DNA of 64,000 bases, from assembly GCA_007693745.1 (NCBI GenBank), contig REDA01000045.1, positions 1 to 64,000 of the forward strand. The letters are read 5' to 3'. Shown here one piece after another: positions 25,017 through 35,225 of the stretch. The translations under genes were made by a program, and so were the position numbers. Within the stretch, counting starts at the first letter, position 1. Every line of letters starts with the position of its first letter. Source of the stretch: Balneolaceae bacterium. GTDB taxonomy: Bacteria > Bacteroidota > Rhodothermia > Balneolales > Balneolaceae. The notes under the pieces were generated by a model. The model made no database searches. It was not told the DNA's origin and saw only the letters and a list, made by a program, of their open reading frames with translations.

Positions 25017-28000
25017 ATGAAAAGCTACACCATTCGTCTCGTTTTGCTGTCAACCCTTTTCTATTTTGCAGGCCCGTTTCTTTGGGCACAGCAATCAGTT
25101 TCAGGGGGAGATATGTCTTTGGCATATCAGCACCAAAACAAGATCTCAGAAAAAGCGGTTGCACTGCTTGAGGAACAAATAGAGCTGAATCTGGAGTATG
25201 TGACACTTGAAACAGCGCTGACAGTAATTGCTGAAAAAGCTCAGCTGAAACTGATGTACAGTGAGATCATACTTCCAAAGGATAAACGTGTTACTGTCCA
25301 TCATGAAGCAATTCCTCTCTATAACGCATTATGGGAGGTATTGGATGGGACGGGAATTCGCTTTGCAATCTCACCAAACAGACAGTTGGTGCTGATGAGG
25401 GATGAAGAAATTGCGGAGGTGCAAACTGAACCTGTTGTAGATCAGGTAATTTCCGGGCGAGTGACAGATGCAGGTTCAGGAGAACCTCTGGTTGGAGTAA
25501 CAGTGATGGTTCCCAATACAACGATTGGCACCACAACCAACAGTGATGGTGTTTATACACTATCAGTACCTGAATCGTACAATACCCTGGTTTTCTCCTA
25601 TATAGGATTTCGGACGGTTGAAGTAAGCATCGGTGAGCGTGAACTTATAAATATTGCACTCGAACAGGACCTGCTACTACTGGAAGACCTGATTGTAGTT
25701 GGGTACGGAGTTCAGCAAAGGGTGAATCTGACAGGGGCAGTTGATCAGGTTACAAGTGAACAGCTTGAGAGAAGACCGGTTGCAAACCTGACTCAAGGCC
25801 TTCAGGGGCTGATGCCCAATGTGAACATAGATCCGGGACAGGGTAAGCCGATTGAATCGCCCGCAATCAATATCCGGGGTGTAACCTCGATCGGGCAGGG
25901 TGGGAATGCGCTTGTGCTGATTGATGGAGTTGAGGGTGATCCAAGCATGCTGAATCCAAATGATGTCGCTTCTGTGTCTGTATTGAAAGACGCCTCTGCC
26001 GCCGCTGTTTACGGTGCCCGTGGTGCATTTGGAGTGGTTCTGATCGAAACGAAACAGGGTGCCCGAAATGATTTTTCAGTGAACTACTCGACCAATTTTG
26101 GATTCAAGCAGCCTACTGTAAACCAGGGAGATTTTGAAGTAGATCCGGGCATCTGGGCTACCAAATATGTGGAGGCATTTCAAAACTGGGAGGGTACTTT
26201 CCCAAGAAACGTAAATAAAACACTGCCATTTTCCCCGGAATACTATCAGGAAATTCTCCGAAGAGCCAATGATCCCAGCCTTCCGAGAACCTGGGTTGCC
26301 GATGATGGCACCTACAGATACGCCCATGCCAATAACTGGTATGACGAGCTGTACACCGATGTAATCGGTTCTGTGGAACATAATCTGAGTATTTCCAGAG
26401 GAACGCAGAATTCACAATTTGTTATTTCAGGACGCTATCAGGCACAGGACGGTCTTTTCCGACACAGCCCGGATGACTACAGACTGATGAATCTTCGGGC
26501 GAGGGCTTCTGCAGATGTGACCAGCTGGCTGATAGTGAGCAACAACTTCAATTATTCCAACAGAACCTATTTCAATCCGTTGACTGTCGGGGAAGGTGGG
26601 AATATCTGGAGAAATATTGCGGATGAGGGGCACCCGCTCGCGCCAATGTATAATCCCGATGGCACACTCACACATTCAGCGGTCTATACGGTCGGAAATC
26701 ATGTGTATGATTCCGGTGGATTCAATTTTGAACGCAATGTGCTTCGCAATACTTCAGGTATGGAAGCCAGATTTTTACAGAACCGATTGCGCGTTGTGAG
26801 TGATTTCTCTATTCAGCGTACTCAGGATGAAGAGTCGAGATACCGGTTTGAGATCCCATACAGTGACGGCCCGGACCGCTTCAGGGTATTGCGTACAGAG
26901 TTCAATGATTTAAGGGTAACGGAAGACAAGCGAAATTATCTTGCGACAAACTTCTACGTTCAGTTCGAAGATACGTTTGCCAGCAAGCACAATCTGAGAA
27001 GTATGGTGGGATACAACTATGAAGAGTCTGAAAGCAGAAGGCTTCGGGCATTTCGTGACGGTCTCATTTTCAAGGGAGCAGATGACCTGAATCTCGCTTT
27101 AGGCAGTAACGTGGATACCGGCGGAGGTTATGAAAAATGGGCAATCCAGGGTGGATTTTACCGGTTTAATTATATCTATGATGAAAGATACCTGGTTGAG
27201 CTTTCCGGGCGGTATGACGGATCCACCAAGTTTCCCGAAAATGAAAGATATGCTTTCTTCCCCTCTGCTTCTGTTGGATGGCGGATTTCATCGGAGTCTT
27301 TTTTCAGGGTGCCTCAAAACATCATCAACCACCTCCAGCTTCGCGCATCCTACGGATCCATGGGGAACGGGAATATCAATTCATACGTGTTTCTTGAAAC
27401 ATTCAACATCACTCAGACTACATCCGTACTTAACGGGGAAAGACCAAGGAGAACATCCAACCCGTCTGTTCTTCCGGATGGCCTGACCTGGGAGACTTCG
27501 ACAACGAGTAACCTGGGCCTTGATCTGGAAATGTTCGAAAGCCGTTTTTCATTTACCGGTGATGTCTATCTTCGTGAAACCTCAGATATGTTTACCATTG
27601 CCCTGACTCCACCGGCAGTTTTTGGTGCTTCCGCACCGCGCGGTAACTACGCCGACCTTGAAACAAAAGGGTGGGAGATGCAGATGAACTGGCGCGATCA
27701 GTTCCAGCTTGGAAGCAAGCCATTCAACTATCGAATCGGTCTCTCTATGTCTGACTCCAAGTCAACGATTACCCGTTACAACAATCCCGACCGTTTTCTC
27801 AATGATTACTACGAAGGAATGGTCATCGGGGAATTCTGGGGGTATGTGACGGATGGCTTTTTTGTAGATCAGGCAGATATCGCATCGCATGCTGATCAGA
27901 GTCGATTCAGATCCACATCATGGGGTGAAATATTCCCGGGTGATCTGAAACTCAGAGATCTGAACGGTGATGGTGTGATTGGCCCCGGAGATAATACGGT

Positions 28001-28598
28001 TGACAATCCGGGTGATCGAAAAATTATTGGAAACACTTCACCTCGATACAGAATCGGGATTAATCTGGGAGCCGAATGGAACAATCTCTTTGTCTCAGCC
28101 TTTTTCCAGGGAGTTCTGAGACAAAACTGGTACCCGAGACACGATTCTGCTCTTTTCTGGGGAATGTACAACAGACCTTATGGAGATTTACCGAAATGGC
28201 ATCTGAGGGAGGGAGTGATCTGGACAGAGGAAAATCCATCTCAGGACGCCTTTTTCCCGAGGTTTGTTGGCAGACTGGCCAACCGTGACGGAGCCATTAT
28301 GAGAAGTGCACCTCAAACTCAGTATCTGATGGATATGAAGTATATCCGGATGAAAAATATTCAGATTGGATATAATCTGCCGATGGACCTGACTTCAAAA
28401 ATCGGAGTTCGCTCTGCGACAGTTTATGTATCCGGTGAGAATCTCTGGACATGGGCACCTTTCTACAAAACGGTTACCAATATGGATGTGGAAAACGCAC
28501 TGAATCCGTCGGATCCTTTGATTGGAGGAAACGCCGGTGACGGATATAATTATCCGATGCTCAAAAGCGTGAATCTGGGCCTCTCTGTAACATTTTAA
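25017..28598 (+). CDS. SusC/RagA-type TonB-dependent receptor with STN domain
   Basis: A 1193-residue outer-membrane receptor. It has a signal peptide at 1-24, an STN (secretin/TonB N-terminal) domain at about 55-125, a carboxypeptidase-regulatory-like beta-sandwich at about 145-225 (ISGRVTDAGSGEPLVGVTV) and a plug from VVGYGVQQRVNLTGAV (about 228) with NIRGV and VLKDASAAAVYGARGAFGV. A 22-strand-type barrel ends in VNLGLSVTF. With the SusD lipoprotein it imports an oligomeric nutrient, and the STN domain marks it as a signal sender to FecR. The ligand cannot be told, as no glycosidase or peptidase gene adjoins it. It has a strong AAGGAG ribosome-binding site 8 bp before ATG. Confidence 0.96.
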   Translation: MKSYTIRLVLLSTLFYFAGPFLWAQQSVSGGDMSLAYQHQNKISEKAVALLEEQIELNLEYVTLETALTVIAEKAQLKLMYSEIILPKDKRVTVHHEAIPLYNALWEVLDGTGIRFAISPNRQLVLMRDEEIAEVQTEPVVDQVISGRVTDAGSGEPLVGVTVMVPNTTIGTTTNSDGVYTLSVPESYNTLVFSYIGFRTVEVSIGERELINIALEQDLLLLEDLIVVGYGVQQRVNLTGAVDQVTSEQLERRPVANLTQGLQGLMPNVNIDPGQGKPIESPAINIRGVTSIGQGGNALVLIDGVEGDPSMLNPNDVASVSVLKDASAAAVYGARGAFGVVLIETKQGARNDFSVNYSTNFGFKQPTVNQGDFEVDPGIWATKYVEAFQNWEGTFPRNVNKTLPFSPEYYQEILRRANDPSLPRTWVADDGTYRYAHANNWYDELYTDVIGSVEHNLSISRGTQNSQFVISGRYQAQDGLFRHSPDDYRLMNLRARASADVTSWLIVSNNFNYSNRTYFNPLTVGEGGNIWRNIADEGHPLAPMYNPDGTLTHSAVYTVGNHVYDSGGFNFERNVLRNTSGMEARFLQNRLRVVSDFSIQRTQDEESRYRFEIPYSDGPDRFRVLRTEFNDLRVTEDKRNYLATNFYVQFEDTFASKHNLRSMVGYNYEESESRRLRAFRDGLIFKGADDLNLALGSNVDTGGGYEKWAIQGGFYRFNYIYDERYLVELSGRYDGSTKFPENERYAFFPSASVGWRISSESFFRVPQNIINHLQLRASYGSMGNGNINSYVFLETFNITQTTSVLNGERPRRTSNPSVLPDGLTWETSTTSNLGLDLEMFESRFSFTGDVYLRETSDMFTIALTPPAVFGASAPRGNYADLETKGWEMQMNWRDQFQLGSKPFNYRIGLSMSDSKSTITRYNNPDRFLNDYYEGMVIGEFWGYVTDGFFVDQADIASHADQSRFRSTSWGEIFPGDLKLRDLNGDGVIGPGDNTVDNPGDRKIIGNTSPRYRIGINLGAEWNNLFVSAFFQGVLRQNWYPRHDSALFWGMYNRPYGDLPKWHLREGVIWTEENPSQDAFFPRFVGRLANRDGAIMRSAPQTQYLMDMKYIRMKNIQIGYNLPMDLTSKIGVRSATVYVSGENLWTWAPFYKTVTNMDVENALNPSDPLIGGNAGDGYNYPMLKSVNLGLSVTF

Positions 28599-28618
28599 AA
28601 GTTTAAACTGAGATCATT

Positions 28619-30436
28619 ATGAAATTTCTGAATAAATCGACAATTATTGGAATTCTTTTGACCGGCCTGTTCTTCATCCCATCATGCGATCTGGTGGAAG
28701 AACCCCGGGATTCGGCTTCAAAAGATGCAATTTTCAGCACGGAGCAGGGTCTCCAGCTTTACACCAACTCGTTTTATGACTGGCTGCCATCGGCAGACGA
28801 TCTGTTTCGGGCTGATTACGTGGCTGATAATGCAGCCCGGCGGGATGTTCCCCCACTGGTGCGCGGGGGTGTAAGCCCAACCACTACAGACGACACCTCG
28901 CAGTCCGGCTGGAACCGGGTTGCCCTGGGAGGAGATGTACACTGGGGCTGGAATGGTCTGCGGAATATCAACTATTTTCTCGTGAATAATACTGATGCTG
29001 CAGTTCCGGCAGAAATTCGTCAACACTATAATGGGATTGCAAGGTTCTTCCGGGCTTTCTTTTATTTTGAAAAGGTGAAGCGATACGGAGACGTTCCCTG
29101 GATCGATACACCTCTTGATGTTGAAGATGAGAAGCTGTTCGGCGGGCGGGACAGCCGGGAGGTGGTTATGGCAAATGTTCTGGCTGACCTGGACTTTGCA
29201 ATTGCCAATATCCGTACCGAGGCTGAGGGATCCAGATCACTAATCACCAAAGATGTGGCGCTTGCCCTGAAATCAAGGGTGGCTCTTTTCGAGGGTACCT
29301 TCCGAAAATACCATGCAAACGGACTGGCATCAGGCCTTGGCAGCAGTGCCAATAACTGGCTCCAGGAGGCTGTTTCTGCCTCTCAGCAGCTGATGCAGCG
29401 AAATCGTTATTCGGTATATACCGGCTCCGGAGATCTCTCCTATCAGCATCTGTTTCTTTCAGATGACCCAACTTCTGCAGAAGATATTCTGGTTAGGCAG
29501 CTCGATGGCGGTATCGGCGTACGGCATTCTGCAAACTGGGTACTCAACAGCGCAACCACGGGTGTAAGATATAATCTGGTAAGAACCTTTATTCACACCT
29601 ATCTGAACAGCGACGGCACGCCGTTTACGAATAATCCCAACTTCGAAACAATGACGTTTCTGGAGGAGATTCAGGATCGTGATAACAGGCTGTATCAAAC
29701 TATCAGAACGCCTCTCTATAATAGCCCGAGAGGAGGTATAGAGAACCTTAGAGCAGCAGACTGGGCATATACCTATACAGGATATCAGCCAACGAAGTTC
29801 ACAGAGCCTGATAAACCCTTGGGTCAGGGTACTGTGAATACCAACACGGTTCCCATTTTCAGATATGCCGAAGTTCTACTGAATTATGCTGAGGCAAAGG
29901 CAGAGCTGGGTACACTGACGGATGCAGACTGGGCTCAAACGATCGGTGCACTGAGATCCCGGGCGGGTATCACCGGCGGCTTGAACTCATTGCCTGCGGT
30001 TGCAGACAACTATCTGCAAAGCAACTATTTTCCTGACATTTCTGATCCGGTATTACTTGAAGTAAGAAGGGAAAGAGGCATTGAACTGGTTCTGGAAGGC
30101 CATCGCTTTTACGATATCGTTCGCTGGGGAAGAGGAGAACTCTTCAACCGTACCTGGAGTGGTATCTATGTACCTCAGGCCAATGAGTATCTGGATTTGA
30201 CCGGAGATGGTTCTCCCAATATCTATTTCTTTACAGTGGATCCGGGCGACAACAGGCTTCCGGGGGTTACCTATCTGGATGTTCGGTCTGATTATGTTCT
30301 CTCTGAATCGGATTCCGGAGAACTGTTATGGAGAAGTAATGTAGTGAAGCAGTGGATGCCACATTACTACTTTTACCCGATTCCTGAGAACGATCTGCTT
30401 ACCAATCCTAATTTGGGTCAAAATCCCGGTTGGTGA
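28619..30436 (+). CDS. SusD/RagB-type nutrient-binding lipoprotein
   Basis: A 605-residue surface lipoprotein with a signal peptide ending F-I-P-S-C (Cys 23). It has an N-terminal SusD-like TPR part (WGWNGLRNINYFL, YNGIARFFRAFFYFEKVKRYGDVPW) and a C-terminal RagB/SusD domain (PIFRYAEVLLNYAEAKAELG, LLEVRRERGIELVLEGHRFYDIVRW). It forms the lid over the SusC barrel and captures the substrate. It follows susC by 20 bp and ends the unit before a strong terminator. Confidence 0.96.
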   Translation: MKFLNKSTIIGILLTGLFFIPSCDLVEEPRDSASKDAIFSTEQGLQLYTNSFYDWLPSADDLFRADYVADNAARRDVPPLVRGGVSPTTTDDTSQSGWNRVALGGDVHWGWNGLRNINYFLVNNTDAAVPAEIRQHYNGIARFFRAFFYFEKVKRYGDVPWIDTPLDVEDEKLFGGRDSREVVMANVLADLDFAIANIRTEAEGSRSLITKDVALALKSRVALFEGTFRKYHANGLASGLGSSANNWLQEAVSASQQLMQRNRYSVYTGSGDLSYQHLFLSDDPTSAEDILVRQLDGGIGVRHSANWVLNSATTGVRYNLVRTFIHTYLNSDGTPFTNNPNFETMTFLEEIQDRDNRLYQTIRTPLYNSPRGGIENLRAADWAYTYTGYQPTKFTEPDKPLGQGTVNTNTVPIFRYAEVLLNYAEAKAELGTLTDADWAQTIGALRSRAGITGGLNSLPAVADNYLQSNYFPDISDPVLLEVRRERGIELVLEGHRFYDIVRWGRGELFNRTWSGIYVPQANEYLDLTGDGSPNIYFFTVDPGDNRLPGVTYLDVRSDYVLSESDSGELLWRSNVVKQWMPHYYFYPIPENDLLTNPNLGQNPGW

Positions 30437-30464
30437 TCGTTGACCTATTTTGCAATTTGCTCAA

Positions 30465-30498
30465 AAGCAGCTCTGACCAGTCAGAGCTGCTTTTTTTT
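30465..30498 (+). terminator. Strong intrinsic terminator after susD
   Basis: AGCAGCTCTGAC and GTCAGAGCTGCT form a perfect 12-bp stem with a CA loop, followed by eight T. It closes the sigma-fecR-susC-susD unit. Confidence 0.9.
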
Positions 30499-30540
30499 AT
30501 CAAATATTTTACTGTATCATTCAGTTCTGGCCTCGTGGCT

Positions 30541-30638
30541 GACTTGAAAAACTGTTCTTTTGCCCATTATCTTCGTTACCAGATTTTATTTCAGGCTCAA
30601 TCGAACGAACCTGATTGACCCGCGTTTTCCACCCCCCT
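30541..30638 (-). repeat. Internally deleted copy of interspersed repeat
   Basis: It keeps the end block TTGAAAAACTGTTCTTTTG plus CCCATTATCTTCG and a terminal GTTTTCCACCCCCC, but the middle is shortened and diverged. It is therefore about 98 bp instead of 140. It lies after the susD terminator. Confidence 0.65.
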
Positions 30639-30660
30639 AACCATAATTTTATTTACAGTC

Positions 30661-31278
30661 ATGAAGTGTTCCTATTTTACTCCAATTTTTTCCCTGCTCT
30701 TTCTTCTCTCCTGCACCGGTGAAAAAAATGAATCCAATCCGGCCCCGGCCGGCGATGATACCGCTGCTTTTGATCTTTTTTTTGATGCACTGGCTCAACA
30801 GTGCGGAAACGCTTATCCCGGCGGACTCACCCTGGAACCGCCGGGGGATGAGATGCTCACCGGGACCGAGTTGCTGATTGTCCATTTCCGGGAATGCAGT
30901 GATGTACAACTGAAACTGCCATTCCATATCGAGCTGGAGGAGGAAGAGTTGTGGGACCGATCGCGAACCTGGATCTTCACCAGGCATGAGGAGGGTCTCG
31001 AGATCCGCCACGATCATCGTAAACCCGACGGAAGTGAAGACGACTTCACGATGTACGGTGGCTTCTCGGTGGGTGAAGGCAGTGCCTTGCGTCAGGAGTT
31101 TAAATCTGTGGAACGGACAGAAGAGACAGGGATTTTTCGCGGCTGGAGGATTGAAATCGAACCGGGAGTCCGTTACACCTACGGGACAATCCGCGGGGAT
31201 GAGTGGTCATGGAGAGTCGATTTCGATCTGAGCGAACCCCTTGAGGAGCTGCCTCCTGCACCCTGGGGACACGAGTAA
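30661..31278 (+). CDS. Uncharacterised secreted lipoprotein
   Basis: A 205-residue protein with a signal peptide and lipobox L-L-S-C (Cys about 17). A conserved-looking soluble domain follows: QQCGNAYPGGLTLEPPG, LLIVHFRECSDVQLKLPFHI, RSRTWIFTRHEEGLEIRHDH and EDDFTMYGGF. I recall similar unnamed proteins in many marine bacteria, but none with a known function. Two Cys in the mature part could form a disulfide. The gene stands alone between the susD unit and convergent barrel genes. Confidence 0.8.
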   Translation: MKCSYFTPIFSLLFLLSCTGEKNESNPAPAGDDTAAFDLFFDALAQQCGNAYPGGLTLEPPGDEMLTGTELLIVHFRECSDVQLKLPFHIELEEEELWDRSRTWIFTRHEEGLEIRHDHRKPDGSEDDFTMYGGFSVGEGSALRQEFKSVERTEETGIFRGWRIEIEPGVRYTYGTIRGDEWSWRVDFDLSEPLEELPPAPWGHE

Positions 31279-31389
31279 GTTGCGATAACCGGATACGGGG
31301 GAAAGCCCGGGATTGTATATAAGCCCACGGGCTGTTTGAAATCTTCTTCCGTCAGCATCCCGCTTCAAACCGGTGGCGTGAGCCGGCTT

Positions 31390-32001
31390 TTAAAACTTGC
31401 CAAACCTCAGACCCGCAGCAACCGATAATCCGGAGAGATCCGTATCACTGGTTCCCGCCAGATTGACATTGGAAGCATACCTGTAGAGAACAGACCCACT
31501 GATTCTGAACCAGCTGGTCACATTTACATAGAGAGAGGCACCTGGCTGAACCACGAAAAAGTTGTCCGACTTTTTATCAAAGGAGGAGCCGTTCTGATAT
31601 CTCACATCCCCCGAACCCACCAGAGTCTGAAAGCCGAAATGGAAGAGATCGAGTGAACGAATGGTGTATTCAAGCTCAAATCCACCGTAATTGGTTTTCA
31701 GTTCCGGAATTTCATTACCGCTCTCTCTCCAGTTTACAACATCAAAATTCTGATCAGACCGATAGCCCGAAAACCCGACATGAAGAGCATTGCCGTTGTC
31801 GAAACGGATCACCCAGGCACCCTTGGAGCCCTTCAGATAGGTTGCCTGCCCGTTCAGAGAGGTTACTCCGTGGAAAAGAGCTCCGTAACCTCCGTGCCGA
31901 ACACTGCCGGAGAAGAGGGTTTCGGACTGCTGTGCCTGCAGATCGGGCGACAAAAAGAGGATGAGTGAGAAAAAAGCAGCAATGGAAATAGATTTCATCA
32001 A
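31390..32001 (-). CDS. Small outer-membrane beta-barrel-like protein (paralogue 2)
   Basis: A 203-residue exported protein (signal peptide ISIAAFFSLILFLSPDLQA) whose mature part is a series of alternating strands: LFSGSVRHGGYGALFHGVTS, GAWVIRFDNGNALHVGFSGYRS, YGGFELEYTIRSLDLFHFGF and a C-terminal AAGLRFGKF. The last residues fit an outer-membrane barrel signal. It is a clear paralogue of the gene at 31998, with the same strand order and the shared ending FGKF. It starts within the stop codon of that gene (4-nt overlap), so the two are coupled. Function unknown. Confidence 0.75.
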   Translation of the reverse strand: MMKSISIAAFFSLILFLSPDLQAQQSETLFSGSVRHGGYGALFHGVTSLNGQATYLKGSKGAWVIRFDNGNALHVGFSGYRSDQNFDVVNWRESGNEIPELKTNYGGFELEYTIRSLDLFHFGFQTLVGSGDVRYQNGSSFDKKSDNFFVVQPGASLYVNVTSWFRISGSVLYRYASNVNLAGTSDTDLSGLSVAAGLRFGKF

Positions 32002-32633
32002 AATTTACCAAATTTAAATGTTAGGGTTCCGGTGAAGGCTGAGAAGTCTGAGTCACTGTATCCAAAATCTGAGATTCCGTTTGTAAACCGGTATCCGGCA
32101 CCGGCTGCAATCCGGAAAAAATGCGTGACATTCAGTTCGATGCTCAATGACGGTTCAAACACGAAAAAGGGATCATTTTCGTCTTCATTCACAGTCTCGT
32201 ACTCTTTGTCGCGAAGCAGTACCGCCCCAGCTCCAATCAGGGACGAAACCGTGATGTGGGCAAGCCTGTAAGAGCGGTTGGTGTATTCCAGGATAAAGCC
32301 ACCATACCCGCTCAGCGCATAGAGGTTTTCTGAGCCGGCCGGTTGAATTCCGGCCAGATGATCACTGACCAATCCGTAGCCTCCGCCACCGATGGAGATT
32401 GCATGGTTCGGGGTGGCATTAATAATCCAGCCTCCGCGTCCGCCAACCCATACTCCCGGGGATCCGGCGACTGTACCGAATTTAATTTCGGGTCCGCCAA
32501 ACCCGCCGTGTGTCACATTCCCGCTTATCAGGGTTTGCGCCTCCTGCGCAGAGGCGATCCCTGAGAGTCCTGCAGCCAGGCTGAGGCAGAGAGCAGAAGC
32601 AGTGATCCATTTCATTACGTTTCCCATATCCAT
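31998..32633 (-). CDS. Small outer-membrane beta-barrel-like protein (paralogue 1)
   Basis: A 211-residue first gene of the tandem pair. It has a signal peptide (ALCLSLAAGLSGIASA) and a Gly-rich mature part: LISGNVTHGGFGGPEIKFG, GGRGGWIINATPNHAISIGGGGYGL, YGGFILEYTNRSYRLAHI and a terminal TLTFKFGKF. The GNVTHGGFGG and GYGGFxLEY blocks match paralogue 2 position for position. It is probably an eight-strand barrel in the outer membrane. No partner genes are adjacent. Function unknown. Confidence 0.75.
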   Translation of the reverse strand: MDMGNVMKWITASALCLSLAAGLSGIASAQEAQTLISGNVTHGGFGGPEIKFGTVAGSPGVWVGGRGGWIINATPNHAISIGGGGYGLVSDHLAGIQPAGSENLYALSGYGGFILEYTNRSYRLAHITVSSLIGAGAVLLRDKEYETVNEDENDPFFVFEPSLSIELNVTHFFRIAAGAGYRFTNGISDFGYSDSDFSAFTGTLTFKFGKF

Positions 32634-32731
32634 CCTGATTCGTTAAGGTTCTATACCAATCCTTTACGACTGGATAGAACTGATGTTTCAGGGAATTGTA
32701 AATAATCCAATGTCAGGTTTGTACATCCCCG

Positions 32732-35194
32732 TCAGGAGTGCGTCTTCACCTTCCAGATTTCATCTGCGTAGTCTTTGATGGTTCTGTCGGACGAAAACTT
32801 ACCGACCCGGGCTGTATTGAGCAGAGCTTTCCGGAACCACTCATCTTTGTTGCGGAAAAGATCGTCCACCTTCTCCTGCTCCTTCAGGTATGCCTCAAAG
32901 TCGGCCAGCACCAGAAAATAGTCCCCATTGTGCAGAAGGGAATCAATAATGGGCTGGTAGAGGTGTTTTTCTTGATTAAAGAATCCGTCGCGCAGCTGAT
33001 CAAGAGCCTTTTTTAATTCCGGTTGAGCATGGTAATACTCCCAGGGGTCATACCCTTCGTGTCGCATCAAATCCACATCGTCCACATTGAGGCCGAAAAT
33101 GAAGATATTCTCCTTACCTACTTCCTCGAGTATCTCCACATTGGCTCCATCGAGGGTACCAATGGTGATTGCACCATTCAGGGCAAATTTCATATTGCCG
33201 GTTCCGGATGCTTCAAAACCGGCAGTTGAAATCTGTTCGGAGAGGTCAGCCGCCGGAATCATTTTTTCAGCAAGGGTAACACTGTAGTTTTCCAGGAAGA
33301 GGAAGTTCAGTTTCCCCTCCATATCGGGGTCATTGTTGATCTTCTCTCCTACATCGTTCATCAGTTTGATGAAGAGTTTTGCCATCGTGTATCCGGGCGC
33401 TGCCTTTCCAGCCAGGATAATGGTCCTTGGGACCACATCCAGGTCCGGATTCTCCTTGATCCGGTTATATTGTGCAATCCCATAGAGTGTAAGCATTAGT
33501 TGACGCTTGTACTCGTGAATGCGTTTGATCTGAATATCAAACATGGAGTGGACATTCACTTTCACGTTATTGTGTTCGAGAATGTAGTCGGCCAGATGCT
33601 GCTTGTTCTTCAGCTTAATCTCTTCAAATGCCTTCATGAATGCCTTGTCATCGATAAAGGATTCAATTTTGCGGATTTTATCGAGATCTGTGACCCACTC
33701 TTCACCAATTTTCCCTGTTATCAGATCGGCCAGTTCAGGATTGCACTGTCTGAGCCATCGCCTGGGAGTAATTCCATTGGTTTTATTAGTAAAGCGATCC
33801 GGGTAGATTTCATAAAAGTCCCGGAACAGGGTCTTCTTGATAAGATCACTGTGCAGGGCAGCCACGCCATTGGTTTTGTGTGAACCCACGATGCCCAGAT
33901 GAGCCATGTGTACAACAGGATTTTCACCTTCTCCAACGATGGAAACCCGGCCCATCTTGCTTCGGTCGTCACCCACTTTAAGTGCCACCTCTTTCATGAA
34001 ACGACGGTTGATTTCATAGATGATCTGCAAGTGGCGCGGAAGCAGGTTTCTGAGCAGGGAAACCGGCCATTTCTCCAGTGCCTCCGGGAGGATGGTATGG
34101 TTGGTGTAGGAGATGGTTTTTCGTGTAATCTCCCAGGCAAGTTCCCATTCGAGCCCTTCCTGATCGATCAGCACTCTCATCAGTTCCGGTATGGCCAGAT
34201 TTGGATGTGTATCGTTACACTGAATGGCTACTTTCTCCGGAAGCTTTCGCCAGTCGCTGTTGGTTTTACGGAAACGGCGCAGCAGATCCTGCATGGAAGC
34301 GGAAACCAGGAAAAATTCCTGTTTGAGGCGCAGTTCCTGTCCAACAAATACCTTGTCGTTCGGATAGAGTACCCTTGAAATATTTTCATTCAGCTGCGTC
34401 TCTTTCACCGCTTCAATATACTGTCCCTGATTAAAGCTGGCCAGATCGATGGTTGTGGGTGATGAGGCTTTCCATAACCGAAGATTGTTTACCACATCAT
34501 TCTTAAAACCTGGAATGGGTGTGTCGTAAGCCATGGCTCTGGCATCCCTTGTATGCTGCCATTCAAACCGCAGACGTCCTGTATCATCATGATAAGCGTG
34601 AGATTCTCCGTAAAAAGGGACATTGTACTGAATTTTCGGGCGGATGATATCCCAGGGATTACCATACTGCAGCCAGAGATCGGGCTTTTCAATCTGGTAG
34701 CCGTTCACAATCGATTGTGTAAAGATCCCAAAGTCGTACCGGATGCCGTATCCGACCGCAGGGATCCCCATGGTTGCCATTGAATCGAGAAAACAGGCGG
34801 CCAGCCGGCCGAGGCCGCCGTTTCCAAGCCCGGCGTCCAGTTCAGAACTGCGGATCATATCGTAATCCAGTCCCAGCTCTTCCAGGGCATCTGCCGCGGC
34901 CTGCTGCATCCCGAGGTTTACGAGCATGTTGTCGAGCAGCCGCCCGATCAGGAACTCCATGGATATGTAGTAAACTCTTTTCACATCATCTCTGTAGTAT
35001 CGCTGCTGAGTGTGGACCCACCGGTCATTCAGGCGGTCCATCACAGCCAGTACAACACTTTTGTAGTGATCCCATTCGGTGGTTGAATAGCTGTCTTTCG
35101 CCAGGGTGTATCGTAAATGATTCCGGATATCTTCGCGGAAAGATTCTGTGTCCATGCCTTTGCGAAGATCGGCGTTAATCTCTTTTTTAATCAT
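32732..35194 (-). CDS. glgP: Glycogen/starch phosphorylase
   Basis: An 820-residue GT35 phosphorylase releasing glucose-1-phosphate from alpha-1,4-glucans. Diagnostic segments are YYISMEFLIGRLL near 77, GNGGLGRLAACFLDSMAT, the PLP site EASGTGNMKFALNGAITIGT near 660-680 with its Lys, and EYKRQLMLTLYG. Length matches the bacterial GlgP/MalP class. It stands alone; no glycogen synthase or branching enzyme is in the window. A sugar nucleotidyltransferase lies 2.5 kb away, beyond ispE and cca, and looks unrelated to glycogen. Confidence 0.97.
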   Translation of the reverse strand: MIKKEINADLRKGMDTESFREDIRNHLRYTLAKDSYSTTEWDHYKSVVLAVMDRLNDRWVHTQQRYYRDDVKRVYYISMEFLIGRLLDNMLVNLGMQQAAADALEELGLDYDMIRSSELDAGLGNGGLGRLAACFLDSMATMGIPAVGYGIRYDFGIFTQSIVNGYQIEKPDLWLQYGNPWDIIRPKIQYNVPFYGESHAYHDDTGRLRFEWQHTRDARAMAYDTPIPGFKNDVVNNLRLWKASSPTTIDLASFNQGQYIEAVKETQLNENISRVLYPNDKVFVGQELRLKQEFFLVSASMQDLLRRFRKTNSDWRKLPEKVAIQCNDTHPNLAIPELMRVLIDQEGLEWELAWEITRKTISYTNHTILPEALEKWPVSLLRNLLPRHLQIIYEINRRFMKEVALKVGDDRSKMGRVSIVGEGENPVVHMAHLGIVGSHKTNGVAALHSDLIKKTLFRDFYEIYPDRFTNKTNGITPRRWLRQCNPELADLITGKIGEEWVTDLDKIRKIESFIDDKAFMKAFEEIKLKNKQHLADYILEHNNVKVNVHSMFDIQIKRIHEYKRQLMLTLYGIAQYNRIKENPDLDVVPRTIILAGKAAPGYTMAKLFIKLMNDVGEKINNDPDMEGKLNFLFLENYSVTLAEKMIPAADLSEQISTAGFEASGTGNMKFALNGAITIGTLDGANVEILEEVGKENIFIFGLNVDDVDLMRHEGYDPWEYYHAQPELKKALDQLRDGFFNQEKHLYQPIIDSLLHNGDYFLVLADFEAYLKEQEKVDDLFRNKDEWFRKALLNTARVGKFSSDRTIKDYADEIWKVKTHS

Positions 35195-35225
35195 CAGTTT
35201 TTACTGTTCAGTTTACGTTGATTAC

